From: Epinephelus fuscoguttatus
Taxonomy: Eukaryota; Chordata; Actinopteri; Perciformes; Serranidae
Assembly (NCBI RefSeq): GCF_011397635.1
Contig: NC_064772.1
Coordinates: 12,415,035 to 12,479,034, forward strand
Reading direction: 5' to 3'
Length of the DNA stretch: 64,000 bases
Positions 1 through 11,390 of the stretch are shown here, one piece after another. Under the pieces are notes generated by a model, which was not told where the DNA came from, did not search any database, and saw nothing but the letters and a program-made list of their open reading frames with translations. Position 1 is the stretch's first letter; the number at the start of each line of letters is the position of its first letter. The translations under genes were made by a program, and so were the position numbers.

Positions 1-38
1 AATATAATATAATATAATATAATACAATATAATATAAA
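1..38. repeat. (AATAT)n microsatellite
   Basis: Repeats of AATAT with one substitution at the extreme left edge, inside the next PHEX intron. Confidence 0.9.
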
Positions 39-186
39 AATCCAACATTAACTGCCATAATGTCAAGTGGCTAAAAAATTTTTCTGTTATAAGTCATCAC
101 TCAAGCAGGGAGGAAATAGCTGCTGCAGGAAGAGGAGTTTTTAGATGACAGGTTAAAAAGAGGTGAAAGATGAAGCAGAGACTCAC

Positions 187-255
187 CGCCCGGGCGGAGG
201 AAGTGTTGGTGATGTAGTCCTCCCTGGAGGGCAGAGACAAGGACGCCTGATCGAG
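187..255 (-). CDS. phex: PHEX coding exon 6 (last one in the window)
   Basis: 69 bp, 23 codons, phase 0 in and out. Reads LDQASLSLPSREDY and continues ITNTSSARA, matching human LDQATLSLAVREDY. Acceptor CATGCAG, donor GTGAGT. The following exon lies left of position 1. Confidence 0.9.
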
Positions 256-3200
256 CTGCATGAAGATGGAGAGCAGAGGTTAGCTTCTGCTGCTTTTTGG
301 GGTTGTTTATCTTTTGACTTTGGCTGCAGTGACAAAAAGCAAAATGTGATGGAACAAAGCACCAAAATTGTATCTGCCTACATATCAATGCCAGAGGTTT
401 TACATCTTTTAAATACAGACTGTGTAGATATGACATTAGAGATTACTTTTTTCCCCAAATACCCTTCAGGCAAGCATTACATTACATTATTTTCACTATG
501 GTATGAATATCAGTAATCCATCACAGTCAAAGTTACTGTTTTGAAACCCTTTCATTGTCTAAGAAGGCTATGACATATTTTATCTGAGTATCAACTCGTA
601 TAAGAGTAGACATGGCTAGTTCCGATTTGAATAGTAATTGTGTAGTAGAAAAAAAAACAATGCTTAATGAAAAACAAAAAAGAACTAGAGTGTTTGTAAC
701 CAAAGAACAAAACGGAATTTGCAAACCCAAATCAATGACATTTGTAATAGATATTTTGGTAATGAAGGTGTGAACAGGGATGTGTGAAAACTCTTTTTGA
801 TGGCACTATCAAGTTCACTCCAAAATTCTAAACTCATCAGGAACAAAGCTTTTAATCATGTGATATGCTCAAGGCTGATGTTCAGCAGCTGACTTTCAAA
901 TTTCAGCTACCTTGATATCACCAACCAGAGAAGTTTCTAAGAGAGTCCCTGCTGGAAACTGCATTATCGTACAATTTAAATGTAACTGACAAAAATCAAG
1001 GTGACGAAATATTTGCTGTGATGGATCACGTCCTGTAGTGCAACATTTGTCAGGTCTCTGCAAGTCAAATTTCAATCTGAGCTGGCAAACAAATGGCTAT
1101 CTGGAAGGTAAGAAATCAATCAAAAAAGATGGGCTGTGTCTGAAATCACTCATTTCTCACTACACAGTCCACCATAGGGTGACTGCGCCATTTTGTAGTG
1201 CTGTCCAAAAGTAGAGTGGGAATTATTATACCCTATATAGTGGACTCAAAGTATCCCACAATACATCTTGAAAAGTAGTGTACCATCGATGGTCATTAAC
1301 CAAGCAATATATCCCATCATGCATTGAGCTGAAGGAACAGATGGACATTTTTGAATGAACAAAGAGAAGGACAAGAGGAGAGAAAGCACCTTGACTACAA
1401 GCTGTTGTACATGTTTAATAGTTTCTTAGCCATGTAATACATTGTCAATTTAATGTGTAGTTGTCAGTTCTATAAGAGATTTTTTAAAAATTGGACATTA
1501 ATATTTCTCTGGTGTCTAACATTACTGTACAGAGAGGGGCTAACGCTAGCTGACTTTAGCAAGCTGGGTTGCTACTAGCCCTGATTTGTGTTGCACTGGC
1601 TTAATGCATAACATTACACATTACATTAGTGGTAGAGTTTGAAATCACACTGCTCTCTTTCTGCTTTTCTGTCTGCCGCTGTAACGCCATTAATGGGCCT
1701 ATATTTAATGTGAGCAGAGCAGCACATCACAACACAGTACTTTGTAACATTATTTATCAATTTGGGGTAAATCCACTCACTATAATATCATGTATTTATC
1801 ACAAATATGCATGCCAGTGTTTGTTATAGATGGTTCACCAGCTGACATTGAAATGGCACGTTTTAATTGTTGGATAGAAATGAAGTAACTGATATTAATG
1901 GAGCAGAGAAAATTACCCAGGTAGTGTCTGAAAGTGTTTATCGTGTTGCAAATGAGCTCACGATATAGTCCTCTACATAGAACCCACAGGGAGTATGAAT
2001 GACTGGATGATTTCGAACACAGCCATGGTATGTTTTTGGATAATGGTCTGCAGCAATATAAAAGTATTCACCATATGCACTTGATTGATTAAAATCCACA
2101 AACCACAAGTATTGTCCTTAAAAGGAAAAGTTCCATATTTGGGGGAATATGCTTTTGCACATTTTTGTCGAGACTCTGATGTAATAACACTCTCATATTC
2201 ACATTGTTAAATATGAAGCTACAGCTAGCAGATGCTTTCATTAGCTTATGACATACAGTAAAGACTTGAAACAGAGGGGAAGAGCCAGCCTGGCTCTGTC
2301 CAAAGATAACAAAATCTGCCTACAAGCACTTTAGAATCTCAGTAATACCCCTTTTCCACCAAAATTTTGAGATTTGTTTTAAACATGCAAACACTCAATA
2401 AAAATAGGTGATAGACCCCTTTCCCATTGCCAGTAGCCCAGAGGTCGGTTACACGGCTTTGCAGTAGATGAGTATGCCTTTCTGTTTTGATTTTTTCTGG
2501 TGTGTCATGTTTAATGTGTCATACAGAAAACAGGTTGGTAAACAGTAGAAAGCAGCATGGAGGCTAGTGAAAATCTTACAGTGGTTACTTCTTTTTTATG
2601 TTTCTTACTTATTCAGTCTCCTTTTCAAACTCAGCACCGACTCAATTTGAATGAATGTACGAGTGCTGCTTGGGTGGAAATAGAGAGGTGCCGTAGCATT
2701 GTTCCGACCTCTCATTGTTCCGACCTCTCATTAGTCCGATGTCCTGTTGTTCCGATATGTGATTATACTAGGCTATGCTGTATTTGTGTACCATAGAGGA
2801 TCAGCAACGCAACAAAAGTGGGCTACTGGTCGAGATACAAGTGTCATAGAGAGGAGAGAATGAAACACCATAACCTCCTGTTATTAACTCTGGGGTCCAG
2901 GTTGTGTGGGGAGCTTTCCACGGTGCTAAACGGCTCCTGGCAGGCGTATTTCTGCCTTGATGGTGCGCCGCGACCAGCTCTGGGTCAGCTGGGAAAGGCT
3001 TGAGGCGAAGCAGGCTCACAGCTTATGTGTTTGTCACTTTCTTTTTCATTTTAACCCACACCATGATCTTTTCCTGACCCTAACCAAGTGATTTTTGTGC
3101 CCAAACCTACCCAGACCTTAACCACAGGGGATCATGATGATTTCGAAACAACGGGACTTCGGAACAATGGATTTAATACGGTCGGAACAATGGGTTTAAT

Positions 3201-6200
3201 ATGGTCGGAACAATGGGATGTCGGACCAATGGGCAGACCCCAATGAGAGAGTGTTTCATGGTGGCCTGACATTGCATTGGGCTGGTAAAAGGGGCTAAAT
3301 TTAGCACATCCACATGGGCGTTATATTTCCATGTGCCTATCAGAGCCAATCAGAGCTGGAGCCAATAAATACCCATGATTACAACAGAATCATTTGACCC
3401 AAATGTGAATGTTGATTGTAATGTTTCCCATCAAATAAAAATGCCAGATGTTAGCTGGTGTTAGTTGGGCTTTTTTTGTTTACTTTTTGTACAGTGGAAA
3501 AGAGGCGTAATTAACACACTGTATATCTTAATCGTTCAATTCAATTCGTTCAAAAACTGGGGTGTACAAAAGACAACCTGTGGCGTTGGACCATTAAGCA
3601 TTTTTTCCAAATGCATGCATCAAGTGAACTGTGGATGTCTGACCTTGATGATGTAGTGCAAGGAGTTTTTGTCATCGGGGGAGACGTACAGGCGAATCAG
3701 GACACTCTTACTGTGCTGGTTCCTCATTTCTGCCAGGGTCTTCAGGAGGTTCCACTCGCCTGCTGACCACTGGTACTCCCCGCCGAGCCCATCCCCCACG
3801 ACAGGCCACCGAAACTCAGGCTGTCTAAGTGTTTTCAGCATTGGTTTGGTGTCCATCTGCTCCAGTATAGCTATGTAAGCAAACACAGAAATTAAGAAAT
3901 TAGCATGAAGTACAGCAGTTTGTTTGAATGGTTGCTTTTACTACTTTTTAGGTTGTATTTTTTGTATTTAGATGCTACTTTCCCTTTTTGTCATCTGTTG
4001 TATCTTATTGCTTTTGCCTCTGCAGTGACCTAGATCTGCCATGGCAATCAATAAAAGCTCATCTTGTCCTGTTTCACACTATTGCTGTGTCTTTGTGTGT
4101 GCTCTTGACTTACAATATCTTTGTGGGGACCTGTTCGTAGACATGGAGAATGGGGACATTTTGATTGTGAGGACATTTTGGTTTGTCCTCACTTGTTCAA
4201 AGAGCTGTGACTTTAGATTTGGTTTGAGCATTAAGGTTGAACATAGGTTTAGACTTCAGCTAGGTTAAGTGCTGGGAGTCAGGCATATAGTTTGAAAAGT
4301 TAAGGCTGGTAAACAATAGTCCCCACAGTGCTATACAAACGTATCTGTGTGTGTCCAGTTTTATTACTCACACCCTGGGGATAAATAAAAAAGTCACACA
4401 TTATGGGGCCTCAGTTCCCATTTAAGGTTATGGTTGGGTTAAGGTCAGGATAACGGTATAAGCTGGTGTTAGGCATCTAATGGATGTGGTCACAGTTAGG
4501 TTTAGTTCCCAAAGAATGACTGCAGGTCAATGCAATGTCCTCTTAACTGACAAAACCAAGTTTGTTTGTGTGTGTGTGTAAGACTCACTCTCATTCATAC
4601 AGGAGCGGTATAGGACCTTAGCCTTGGTTACAGCTTCCAGTTCATCAGGGTCTGAAGGAGCTTCCAGTAACTCTAAGGGAGAAAAACAATCTATGTCATA
4701 ACTCAGAGGTCTAACAGTGAACTGTACCTGAATTCAACTTATACTATATACTGTATCTGGCAATAGGAATAGAACGCCTGGTTGTGAAATAAAATGGACA
4801 CAAGGTCAGTCTTGCCTTTTAAGTAAGTGATGTGTACATCAAAAGAGCTCTTGCTTTCTTCTGATTGTTAAACATTAAACATTCTGTTTAATTCACATGT
4901 ACTTGTAACAGGGTAGATAAACTCAGTCGTTGATGGGAAATTTGTAAGCCAACACACCTTTGAGTCGAATGTCTACATGCTGCCGCAGCCAGGGGTAGAT
5001 GCCATACGATGAGGAATCTTCCGGGATGGGGTTCTCCTTTAACCAGCCGCCACAGGAGTAAGTATAGAAATCCTCGCAGGGGTTAATAGACTTATCCATT
5101 TTGTTAAGAATGGACCCCGCTACAAGAAGGAAGGTGACAGGAAATATAAACACACCCCAGTGAGTCCAAATAATTACCTTTGAGTTGCAACTAAAATATC
5201 TCATGCTCAACCAGTCACCATACAAACAATAGTGGATGCTCAGAGCAATTGTACATACAGTAACTGCTCAGCACCACTCCTCACCTGCTTCAATGCATTC
5301 TGGGGTCAGACAGAATTCCTCCTGATTAGATTTCTGTGAGACTGAGGGAAAAGAAAAGAGGATGAAGTTTGACACTGAAATGCAAACTCACATGTAGACG
5401 TAACGAGTTTTTAACATTTCAAGAACATTTAGCTTGCATGCATGTTCTTTTGCAGCACTGACCCACTTCATATCTTTATACAAAAAGTCCCCTACTTCTT
5501 GGTAGCAAATGATTGGTGTTGGGATGCTGTTTTGCGCAATAGGACCTCAAACAGAGTTTTAGAGCACACTTTTACATAAACAATAAATTATCTGAAAGTT
5601 ATGCATGTGTAGAGCTGAGAAACCAGAGAAACATGCTGCGTAGGTCAACATGTTTTTGCCAGTTGACTTACACAGCACACCTTCTCACTTTTTTCCTGGG
5701 CTTCTAACTGCATCCCATGGTCTTTATCAGAAGCTTGCACACTTGTCAGAATTCACATTGTCAGAGAAAGCCAGAAAGTGGCCACCTGGACCTTATTTTC
5801 CCATGTGACTCAAGGAAAGTAATGTCAAAATCGATTAATGTCACCTTCAATGTAAAACTATAACTGCTTGTTTTTGCTATGAAAGGTTTCAGATTATTAT
5901 TGTGTCTTTTTGTTTAACCAGAAACAGCCCCTAAATTGTTACCAGCAAAGTCACCAAATAACATTTAAATTAACAGTAATTTTATCATTGTTAAAATCAC
6001 TTTGTTCAAAGTCAGCAGAAACACCATAAAACTCCCTCAAGCCAGCTTGGTTCATCTTTCCATTGTTCAAACAATCAGCAGTTCTGGTTTGGTTGAAATA
6101 AAACCTTAATTGACCTAGTTAGAAGTGAAAATATGCAGCTCTATACACTCTAGCATTACTTTATTTAAATGGTTTGACAATGGCAATTTTGGGGCTGTTT

Positions 6201-9200
6201 TTGATGGAACAAAATTGATATTACGCTTTAACATAAAGGTCTAACTCATCAGGGATCCTTTCCATAATGTTGTCAGATACCTAAAATAATAATCTGAGCT
6301 TGTCAGTGGCAAAAACAAGCCCTTTTAGTGAACGTATTGATGGTGGGAACATGACTGGAATGGTTACATTGCAGCTCTCTTGCTCAATACTTGACCAGTT
6401 TAAAAAACTGTTGTTCTGATCAGACACTTTGACCAAAAGAAAAAGAAAAAAAAAAAAGGTGGAAAAATAGGGTTCAGGTCAAAAATTCCGAAGTTAAACT
6501 TGAGGACTGTTTTGTCAAAATGATGGCTTTTTTTATGAACAATAGTTATACATGGAAATAATAATATGGAAACAAAACAGTATTTCTTATTCTTGGAAAG
6601 GCTGCAACACAAGTTAATTTCTATCTGTCATTGTAATACAAACTATCGATGAATGAAACAAACAGAACTGACAATATCAGCTAATCATACTTTCATACGG
6701 CTGAAAATGATACTAGTTATCAGAGGGACGTCATTAAGGGACATTCCCACAATGCACTCTTTATCAAAAATGGGACAAACACAGGTCAAAGTGCAGTTTA
6801 TACAGCTGGAGAGCAGTCCGACAGAGTAAACATTTAGTGGATACATTTTTAACCTCATGCCTGCCTGCATCAAGTCGAGTCGACCTGCAATCGCCACATT
6901 ACTTTAGCTGTGTGATACAGAGCCATGCCATGAATCACAGGCAAATCTTGAGTACTTTCCAAAATATGCATCAGGCTTTTAATTTAAACTTGACTGTCAG
7001 CTGTAATTACTTCACACACTTCTAATAAGAGCAATCAAAACGCCACAGTAAGACAGGACAGAGCCACCCATTGTTTACACTACTCGCAGTGTGACCACAA
7101 GTCTACCCATTCACTTCCCTTCCTAGAAGGTGAACGAAAGCCTGCTTCTCTGACCTCTTGGCAGAAACCATTGTTAAATGATGTGGCTCTGTGGGTGAAC
7201 AGAAGCAGCACAAGCCCACGAAGTGAGCCGCCAGATTTAGAAAACCAAATCCCCATTGTGAACGCATGAGTGGAGCGTTACGGAGCTGCGCCGCAATGTC
7301 TGACCTCAGAGGTTGACTGGTCTTGCTGTCTAGTTAGAGCTGCTTGTGAGAGTTGCTTAATGTTGCGCCCACTTTAGAGTAGAAACACACCGTCACAACT
7401 TAAACCCTGCGCGACCCACTTGGCCTGGAACAACCTCAACAACCCTCCCCCCTGACCGCTCCGTCAGAAACATATACACAGGGGTTTAGACACACACACA
7501 CAGATGTCTGAGGCTCCAGGGTCACTGCTAATACCAACCTCATGTTCATTGCTGAGACACTTAACAGGCCCCACAACACAAACACACATGTACCCAAACA
7601 CACATTGAGGGGGAAACTCATTAAAAAGTCTAAACTCATTAAAAAGTCAAAAATTAAACAACCACTTGGCATTCCTGTGTCTGGTCATCCACATGGCTGC
7701 AGACCAGAGGAAGGTTTCCATTAGAGTGGGTGTGTGGTACTGCATACATAGGAACATAACATAATTACACTTCAATGCCACCACAAGAATGTTGGCTTCC
7801 CTCAATAACAAAAAACAATACTCACCCCACCCCAGAAACACACACACAGACACAAACCCCTCCCAGCCATGACCATCCTCACTACCACTACTGAAACTAC
7901 TGAACAAATGACTCTTAAAGGAATAGTTCCACATTTTGGGAAAATAGACTTATTTGCTTTCTTTCAGAAAGTTAGATGAGAAGATTGATACCACATTAAT
8001 ATCTGTCAGTTAAATATGATGCTACAGCCAGGCCCCAGTTAATCTCTGTAAACAGGTATCTGCATAATGTAGATCTGCAGGCAATGAGACAAGATTTTAG
8101 TGTTGGAAACCAGAATGCTTCCAATGTAGTCCAAGTAGTACTGACAAATCACATGTGAGCAGCAGTTAAGCAGTCTCTGTGGAGAGGCGTAACTCATTAA
8201 CTGAAATGCAATCTTGGAATCCATCTGTTATTGTTTGACAACGACTTAGTTTTAGATAAGCTTTTTTCATTTAGCTTCATTCATATGCAGATATCTATTT
8301 ATAGAGATTAGCCGAAATGACCAGCACACAGAGTCTGTGTGCTGTCAAAGTCTTGGCCCGGTTATCTGCTTGCTACAACAGATCTTCCAAAATATTGACC
8401 ATTGCACCGGAGACTTAACATCATCAGACTGATGGCCAATGGATATCAAGACTAGGAGCCGATTAGCATAGCTTAGCACATAGACTGGAAAGTAGTGGAA
8501 ACAGCTAGCTTGGCTTTGCCTACAGGTAAAAAAAAAATCTGCCTTCAAGCACCTCTGAAGCTCACTTATTAAACCTGTTGCATCATGTTTGATACTTGAC
8601 TTGATATTTTTACATTACAATTTTTATACAGATTAAACGAATCATTATTACCATGATAATTTGTGAGTTTTAAAGGTGCTAGTAAGTGTGTTTTCATGCT
8701 AAAATAAGATAATCTCTACTGGCTGTGGCTTCGTGTTTTAAGTACAGATAACTTTCTTTATAGTCAAATTAATAATTTGTGGAGTATTTTTTTATTCAAA
8801 CTTTTAAGGAAGTTCAAAAAGTTACGAAAATTGTGCATGCATGTCAGTTTTCTGTCACTGCTGTGGCTAGTGCTCCACAAGTTGGTTTTGTTACAGAATT
8901 TCAAGCTTTTATATTTGGATTGGTGTCTAATATTTAAGATGAGGGCTTAAACTGGTGGGTACACAAGCCATGTGGCAAAAACAGAGATCCAGCGAGATTC
9001 TGTTCTTCTCCTTTGAGCCAGTTCACTAAAAAGCTCATGAAGAGCGACTCTACTAAAACAAGGGAAAGATACTCCTGCCGTTATTTACTGTTTGTACTTA
9101 CTCCGTCAAAGATAATTGGTATATAATCCACATAATTCTGAGCCAGGAGGCTGTGATCATGTGAAAAAAGGTGCTGCAGGCTATCTTCCATCATATGACG

Positions 9201-10409
9201 CGAGCAGGTCAGGAAGTCAGGTAATGTAGTATAAAGAGCGACAAAAGTCTGCGTAGGGAGGAGAATGAGGTAGTAGATGGGTCAAACAAACATAGGACTC
9301 CAACCCAGGACATGGGGTCATGTCCTGGCAAAAGTTGAGTTGTTTTAAACTACGTATATCACGATATGTCAAGTATGGAACATGATTACGCCCAACCATG
9401 ACTCTTGATAAGCCTAACCTAACCGTGTGCTAATTTGTAAGATTTTATACGGACTGTGTGCATAGCATACAAACTGTTGTATGTGGATGTGTTGCTAGAA
9501 TTGAATGCATTGGTCCATTCACATGCAGAAAGATTGACAAATCAGTCTTTTCTCTAAAAGCAGGAAACATCTGATAGTCTCAGCTACAGAAATAAGGAAC
9601 TGCACTGCAAAGAGCACATTTAAAATCAAACTTCAAGTATGATTAAATATGCAAAGTTTCTTTCTATATTGTCTTTTGTTTTCAAGCTTTATATGTCTCG
9701 TGTAAAGGTGTTGTTGAAAGCTGCATTACCAACTTGTCTTGCCTTGCCTACAGTAAGTTCATCAGATCAAAATATTGCAACACTTTAATTTTCCTCTTAT
9801 TCTTATCATTACAGTGTTACATGTAACAATATCTTAATGGGCCTGTGCGCTGCCCCCTGTAAATAAACAAACATATACACACACCCTACCCATTAATCTG
9901 CCACGTTTCCCTAATTAATTTCACATTCTGCAGGAGATTCCCACAAAGTGTCAACATACACATTCTTTCCCCCTTTTCCCAGAATTCAACTTGACTCCCA
10001 CAGTGCACTATGGAGAGTGCAAGGTTCTGCATGTGCATGTGGGCGTGTATGAAACCTTATATGAACCAAAAATAGTTTGACATGAGTTACCCGCGAGCCC
10101 TCCACAAAGACCTTTGCTCTCACCGGCTTGCTTGCGTGTGTTATTTACAGTCTGCATGTACTATAATCTGAGGAGAGCATGCGATATATTTCCACTGAAT
10201 TCCTTACAAATTATAATGCAGGTTCAGTAAAACTGTGTGTGTGTATATATATATTTTTGTGTGTATGTGTGTGGGGTGGACTTACCCAGTATGAGTGCAA
10301 GCAGCAGAGCGGCACAGAGACACACACACATGGCCAGTGCTATCTTGTAGAGACGACTGTTGCCCCTCTCAGGTTTAACCCCGCCGCCACCTAAACGCTC
10401 CAGTTCCAT
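187..10409 (-). CDS. phex: PHEX, M13-family zinc metallopeptidase homologue, 5' part (coding exons 1-6; gene continues left of the window)
   Basis: Six exons on the minus strand join in one frame: 10286-10409, 5285-5341, 4958-5119, 4589-4672, 3644-3870 and 187-255, encoding 241 residues. Residues 1-20 are a short cytoplasmic tail, about 21-42 a membrane segment (type II anchor), and the M13 N-terminal domain starts near residue 51 (FCLTPECIEA, then INPCEDFYTYSCGGW, NPIPEDSSSYGIYPWLR, FRWPV, SVLIRLYVSPDD). These blocks match vertebrate PHEX better than neprilysin or ECE as I remember them. Exon lengths 162, 227 and 69 equal the human PHEX exons from memory. All introns are GT-AG. In the family, PHEX is a type II membrane protein of bone and tooth cells that influences FGF23 and phosphate balance. 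The zinc-binding HExxH half lies outside the window. The start ATG at 10409 is the first in frame before the membrane segment. Confidence 0.95.
1132..2024. mobile_element. Inverted-repeat DNA element with GGCTGTGT termini
   Basis: The left end reads GGCTGTGTCTGAAATCA. The right end, reversed, reads GGCTGTGTTCGAAATCAT. ATG sits directly outside both ends (1129-1131 and 2025-2027), a possible 3 bp target duplication. About 893 bp, with no transposase frame seen, so non-autonomous. Lies in PHEX intron 5. Confidence 0.6.
2112..2345 (+). mobile_element. Single arm of the GGAATAGTTC-type dispersed element (copy A)
   Basis: It carries the order of landmarks shared with copies at 7.9, 48.0 and 58.7 kb: AAAGTTCCATATTTGGGGGA, AATATGAAGCTACAGC, GCCAGCCTGGCTCTGTCC, ACAAAATCTGCCTAC. 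I recognise it as a family common in percomorph fish. The opposite arm is missing here. Confidence 0.6.
2698..3238. repeat. Palindromic repeat with GTTCCGAC/GTCGGAAC arms
   Basis: The left arm has three to four copies of a GTTCCGA-type word (2698-2756). The right arm has the inverted word GTCGGAACAATGGG four times (3148-3232). The roughly 400 bp between them is unrelated. Probably a mobile element of fish; no coding frame. Confidence 0.5.
3644..3870 (-). CDS. phex: PHEX coding exon 5
   Basis: 227 bp, phase 1 to 0, the same length as the human exon from memory. Encodes ILEQMDTKPMLKTLRQ, then PEFRWPV, then SVLIRLYVSPDDKNS. Donor GTCAGA follows the codons for YIIK. Confidence 0.95.
4085..4360 (+). 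repeat. Dispersed repeat of the GTGGGGACCTG/GGACATTTTG type
   Basis: Contains GTGGGGACCTG, TGAGGACATTTTGG, GTCCTCACTTG and the closing TAGTCCCCACAGTGCTATAC. I recall this as a common teleost repeat. It lies in PHEX intron 4 with related sequence to about 4560. Confidence 0.45.
4589..4672 (-). CDS. phex: PHEX coding exon 4
   Basis: 84 bp, phase 1 to 1, one codon shorter than the human exon as remembered. Encodes LLEAPSDPDELEAVTKAKVL then YRSCMNE, equivalent to human AKILYSSCMNE. Donor GTGAGT, acceptor CCTTAG. Confidence 0.93.
4958..5119 (-). CDS. phex: PHEX coding exon 3
   Basis: 162 bp, phase 1 to 1, the same length as human exon 3 from memory. Encodes the M13 block INPCEDFYTYSCGGW and PEDSSSYGIYPWLRQHVD. 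The paired cysteines and the PWLR motif are typical of PHEX. Donor GTGTGT, acceptor TTGTAG. Confidence 0.95.
5285..5341 (-). CDS. phex: PHEX coding exon 2
   Basis: 57 bp, phase 1 to phase 1. It reads VSQKSNQEEFCLTPECIEA, matching the start of the PHEX ectodomain. The acceptor at 5342-5346 follows a long pyrimidine tract. An AG 8 bp further in would open a frame with an immediate stop, so the upstream AG is the one used. Donor GTGAGG. Confidence 0.93.
6240..6400 (+). repeat. Dispersed repeat, copy 1 (pair with 55970-56110)
   Basis: Shares with 55970-56110 the blocks TAATGTTGTCAGA, AATCTGAGC, TGTCAG, GGCAAAAACAA and CTTTTAGTG in the same order and spacing. Lies in PHEX intron 1. Confidence 0.6.
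7915..8600 (+). mobile_element. GGAATAGTTC-type element (copy B), interrupted
   Basis: Starts with TTAA then AGGAATAGTTCCACATTTTG. The first part runs to about 8030 (ATGATGCTACAGCCAG). The second part resumes near 8440 (GAGCCGATTAGCATAGCTTA) and ends near 8600. About 400 bp between them are foreign to the family and unclassified. PHEX intron 1. Confidence 0.5.
8601..10285. other. Rest of PHEX intron 1, nothing recognised
   Basis: AT-rich intronic DNA. I see no exon, RNA gene or recognised repeat apart from a TG/TA run at 10235-10273 next to the exon 1 donor. Confidence 0.5.
10286..10409 (-). CDS. phex: PHEX coding exon 1
   Basis: 124 bp, 41 codons plus one base. Encodes a basic cytoplasmic tail (MELERLGGGG, then KPERGNSRLYK) and most of the membrane segment (IALAMCVCLCAALLLALIL). 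The donor is GTAAGT. The split codon joins exon 2 to give V-S-Q, as in human PHEX. A TG/TA-rich tract lies within 20 bp inside the intron. Confidence 0.93.
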
Positions 10410-11390
10410 GACTAGCCGTACTATATATCACACACACACACATAGAAATACACACTCACACACTCTTTAAAAACGTAATGTTCAGGTGGACAAGCAGTGA
10501 GAAGAAAAATTGTGAAAAACACCACCAAAACACACCAGAAAAATAAAAATATCTGTAACAAGAAAAAGTTTAGGGTGAAAATTAAATTCAAACAGCTATT
10601 GTAACATCTTCCTAAAATTACACAATTGCTCTATTTGCTCTGGTCTCTTTCTCAATTTAACAGACTTCATTCACTCTCCCAGTCTCTCTGCTGCTATGTG
10701 TCTATCTGTTACTACTCTAACTTCACTCCAGCTCTTCAAACTGTTCCTCCCTTCATCACTCCTCCTCCCCCCAACACTCCTCCCATCCCTCCCTCCCTGC
10801 GGGACAGAAGGGACCAGGTTTCCCAGTGATGACCAGAGACCATTTAATACAATCAGACCTGAAACATTATCTGTTACTGTGCAGCATTTGAGGCCGCAGA
10901 CCTTGTTAATAGCCTAGGCACACATGTGAAATGTGTGTGTGTGTGTGCGTGTGTGTCTAACCTCATGTACAATACGTTTATCAGATCAGACAGTCAGTGG
11001 ACCAGAACAAAATGAGACTCACACAGGACACTGATTACAATCGATTAATCTGATGATGATGATGATGATGATGACACTGTCGCCTGTAAAAACACATCAG
11101 CGTTTGTTTCAGACAGCATCGATAGTTTCTTTGAATAGACAGAGGTGGTGATGACAATGACACCACAGCTCCTGATTGGTCCCTCGGCTTCCCTCCTGCT
11201 GTGGTGAGAAACTCTTTCCGCACGTGCTCATTAAAGTTTGGGGCGTCAGCCACAAAGTCCTTATATAGACGCAACTTCCTGCACTGCTTAAAACACCCAT
11301 TCATCAAGCAGACACATCAACCACGGTGCTATTGTTCACTATTGTGACTCACAATCACTTGTGTCCTGTTTATATTCTTATTGTTTAACA
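10410..11390. other. PHEX upstream region
   Basis: Holds CA/TG runs, a (TGA)8 microsatellite at 11051-11074, and on the minus strand a TATATAAGG box at about 11262-11270 with an E-box CACGTG just downstream (11221-11226). The box would place a start about 830 nt before the PHEX ATG, so its link to PHEX is uncertain. Confidence 0.35.

Noticed and set aside
5334..5338. Alternative acceptor 8 bp inside PHEX exon 2
   Set aside because: It would give an in-frame stop (ATC then TAA) when joined to exon 1. The upstream AG restores the conserved V-S-Q junction and the correct phase.
11035..11307. 90-codon minus-strand frame ending in a His run
   Set aside because: The His run is the (TGA)8 microsatellite read in reverse. 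The rest (KLRLYKDFVADAPNFNEHVR) looks mildly protein-like but matches nothing I know and has no Kozak or exon support.
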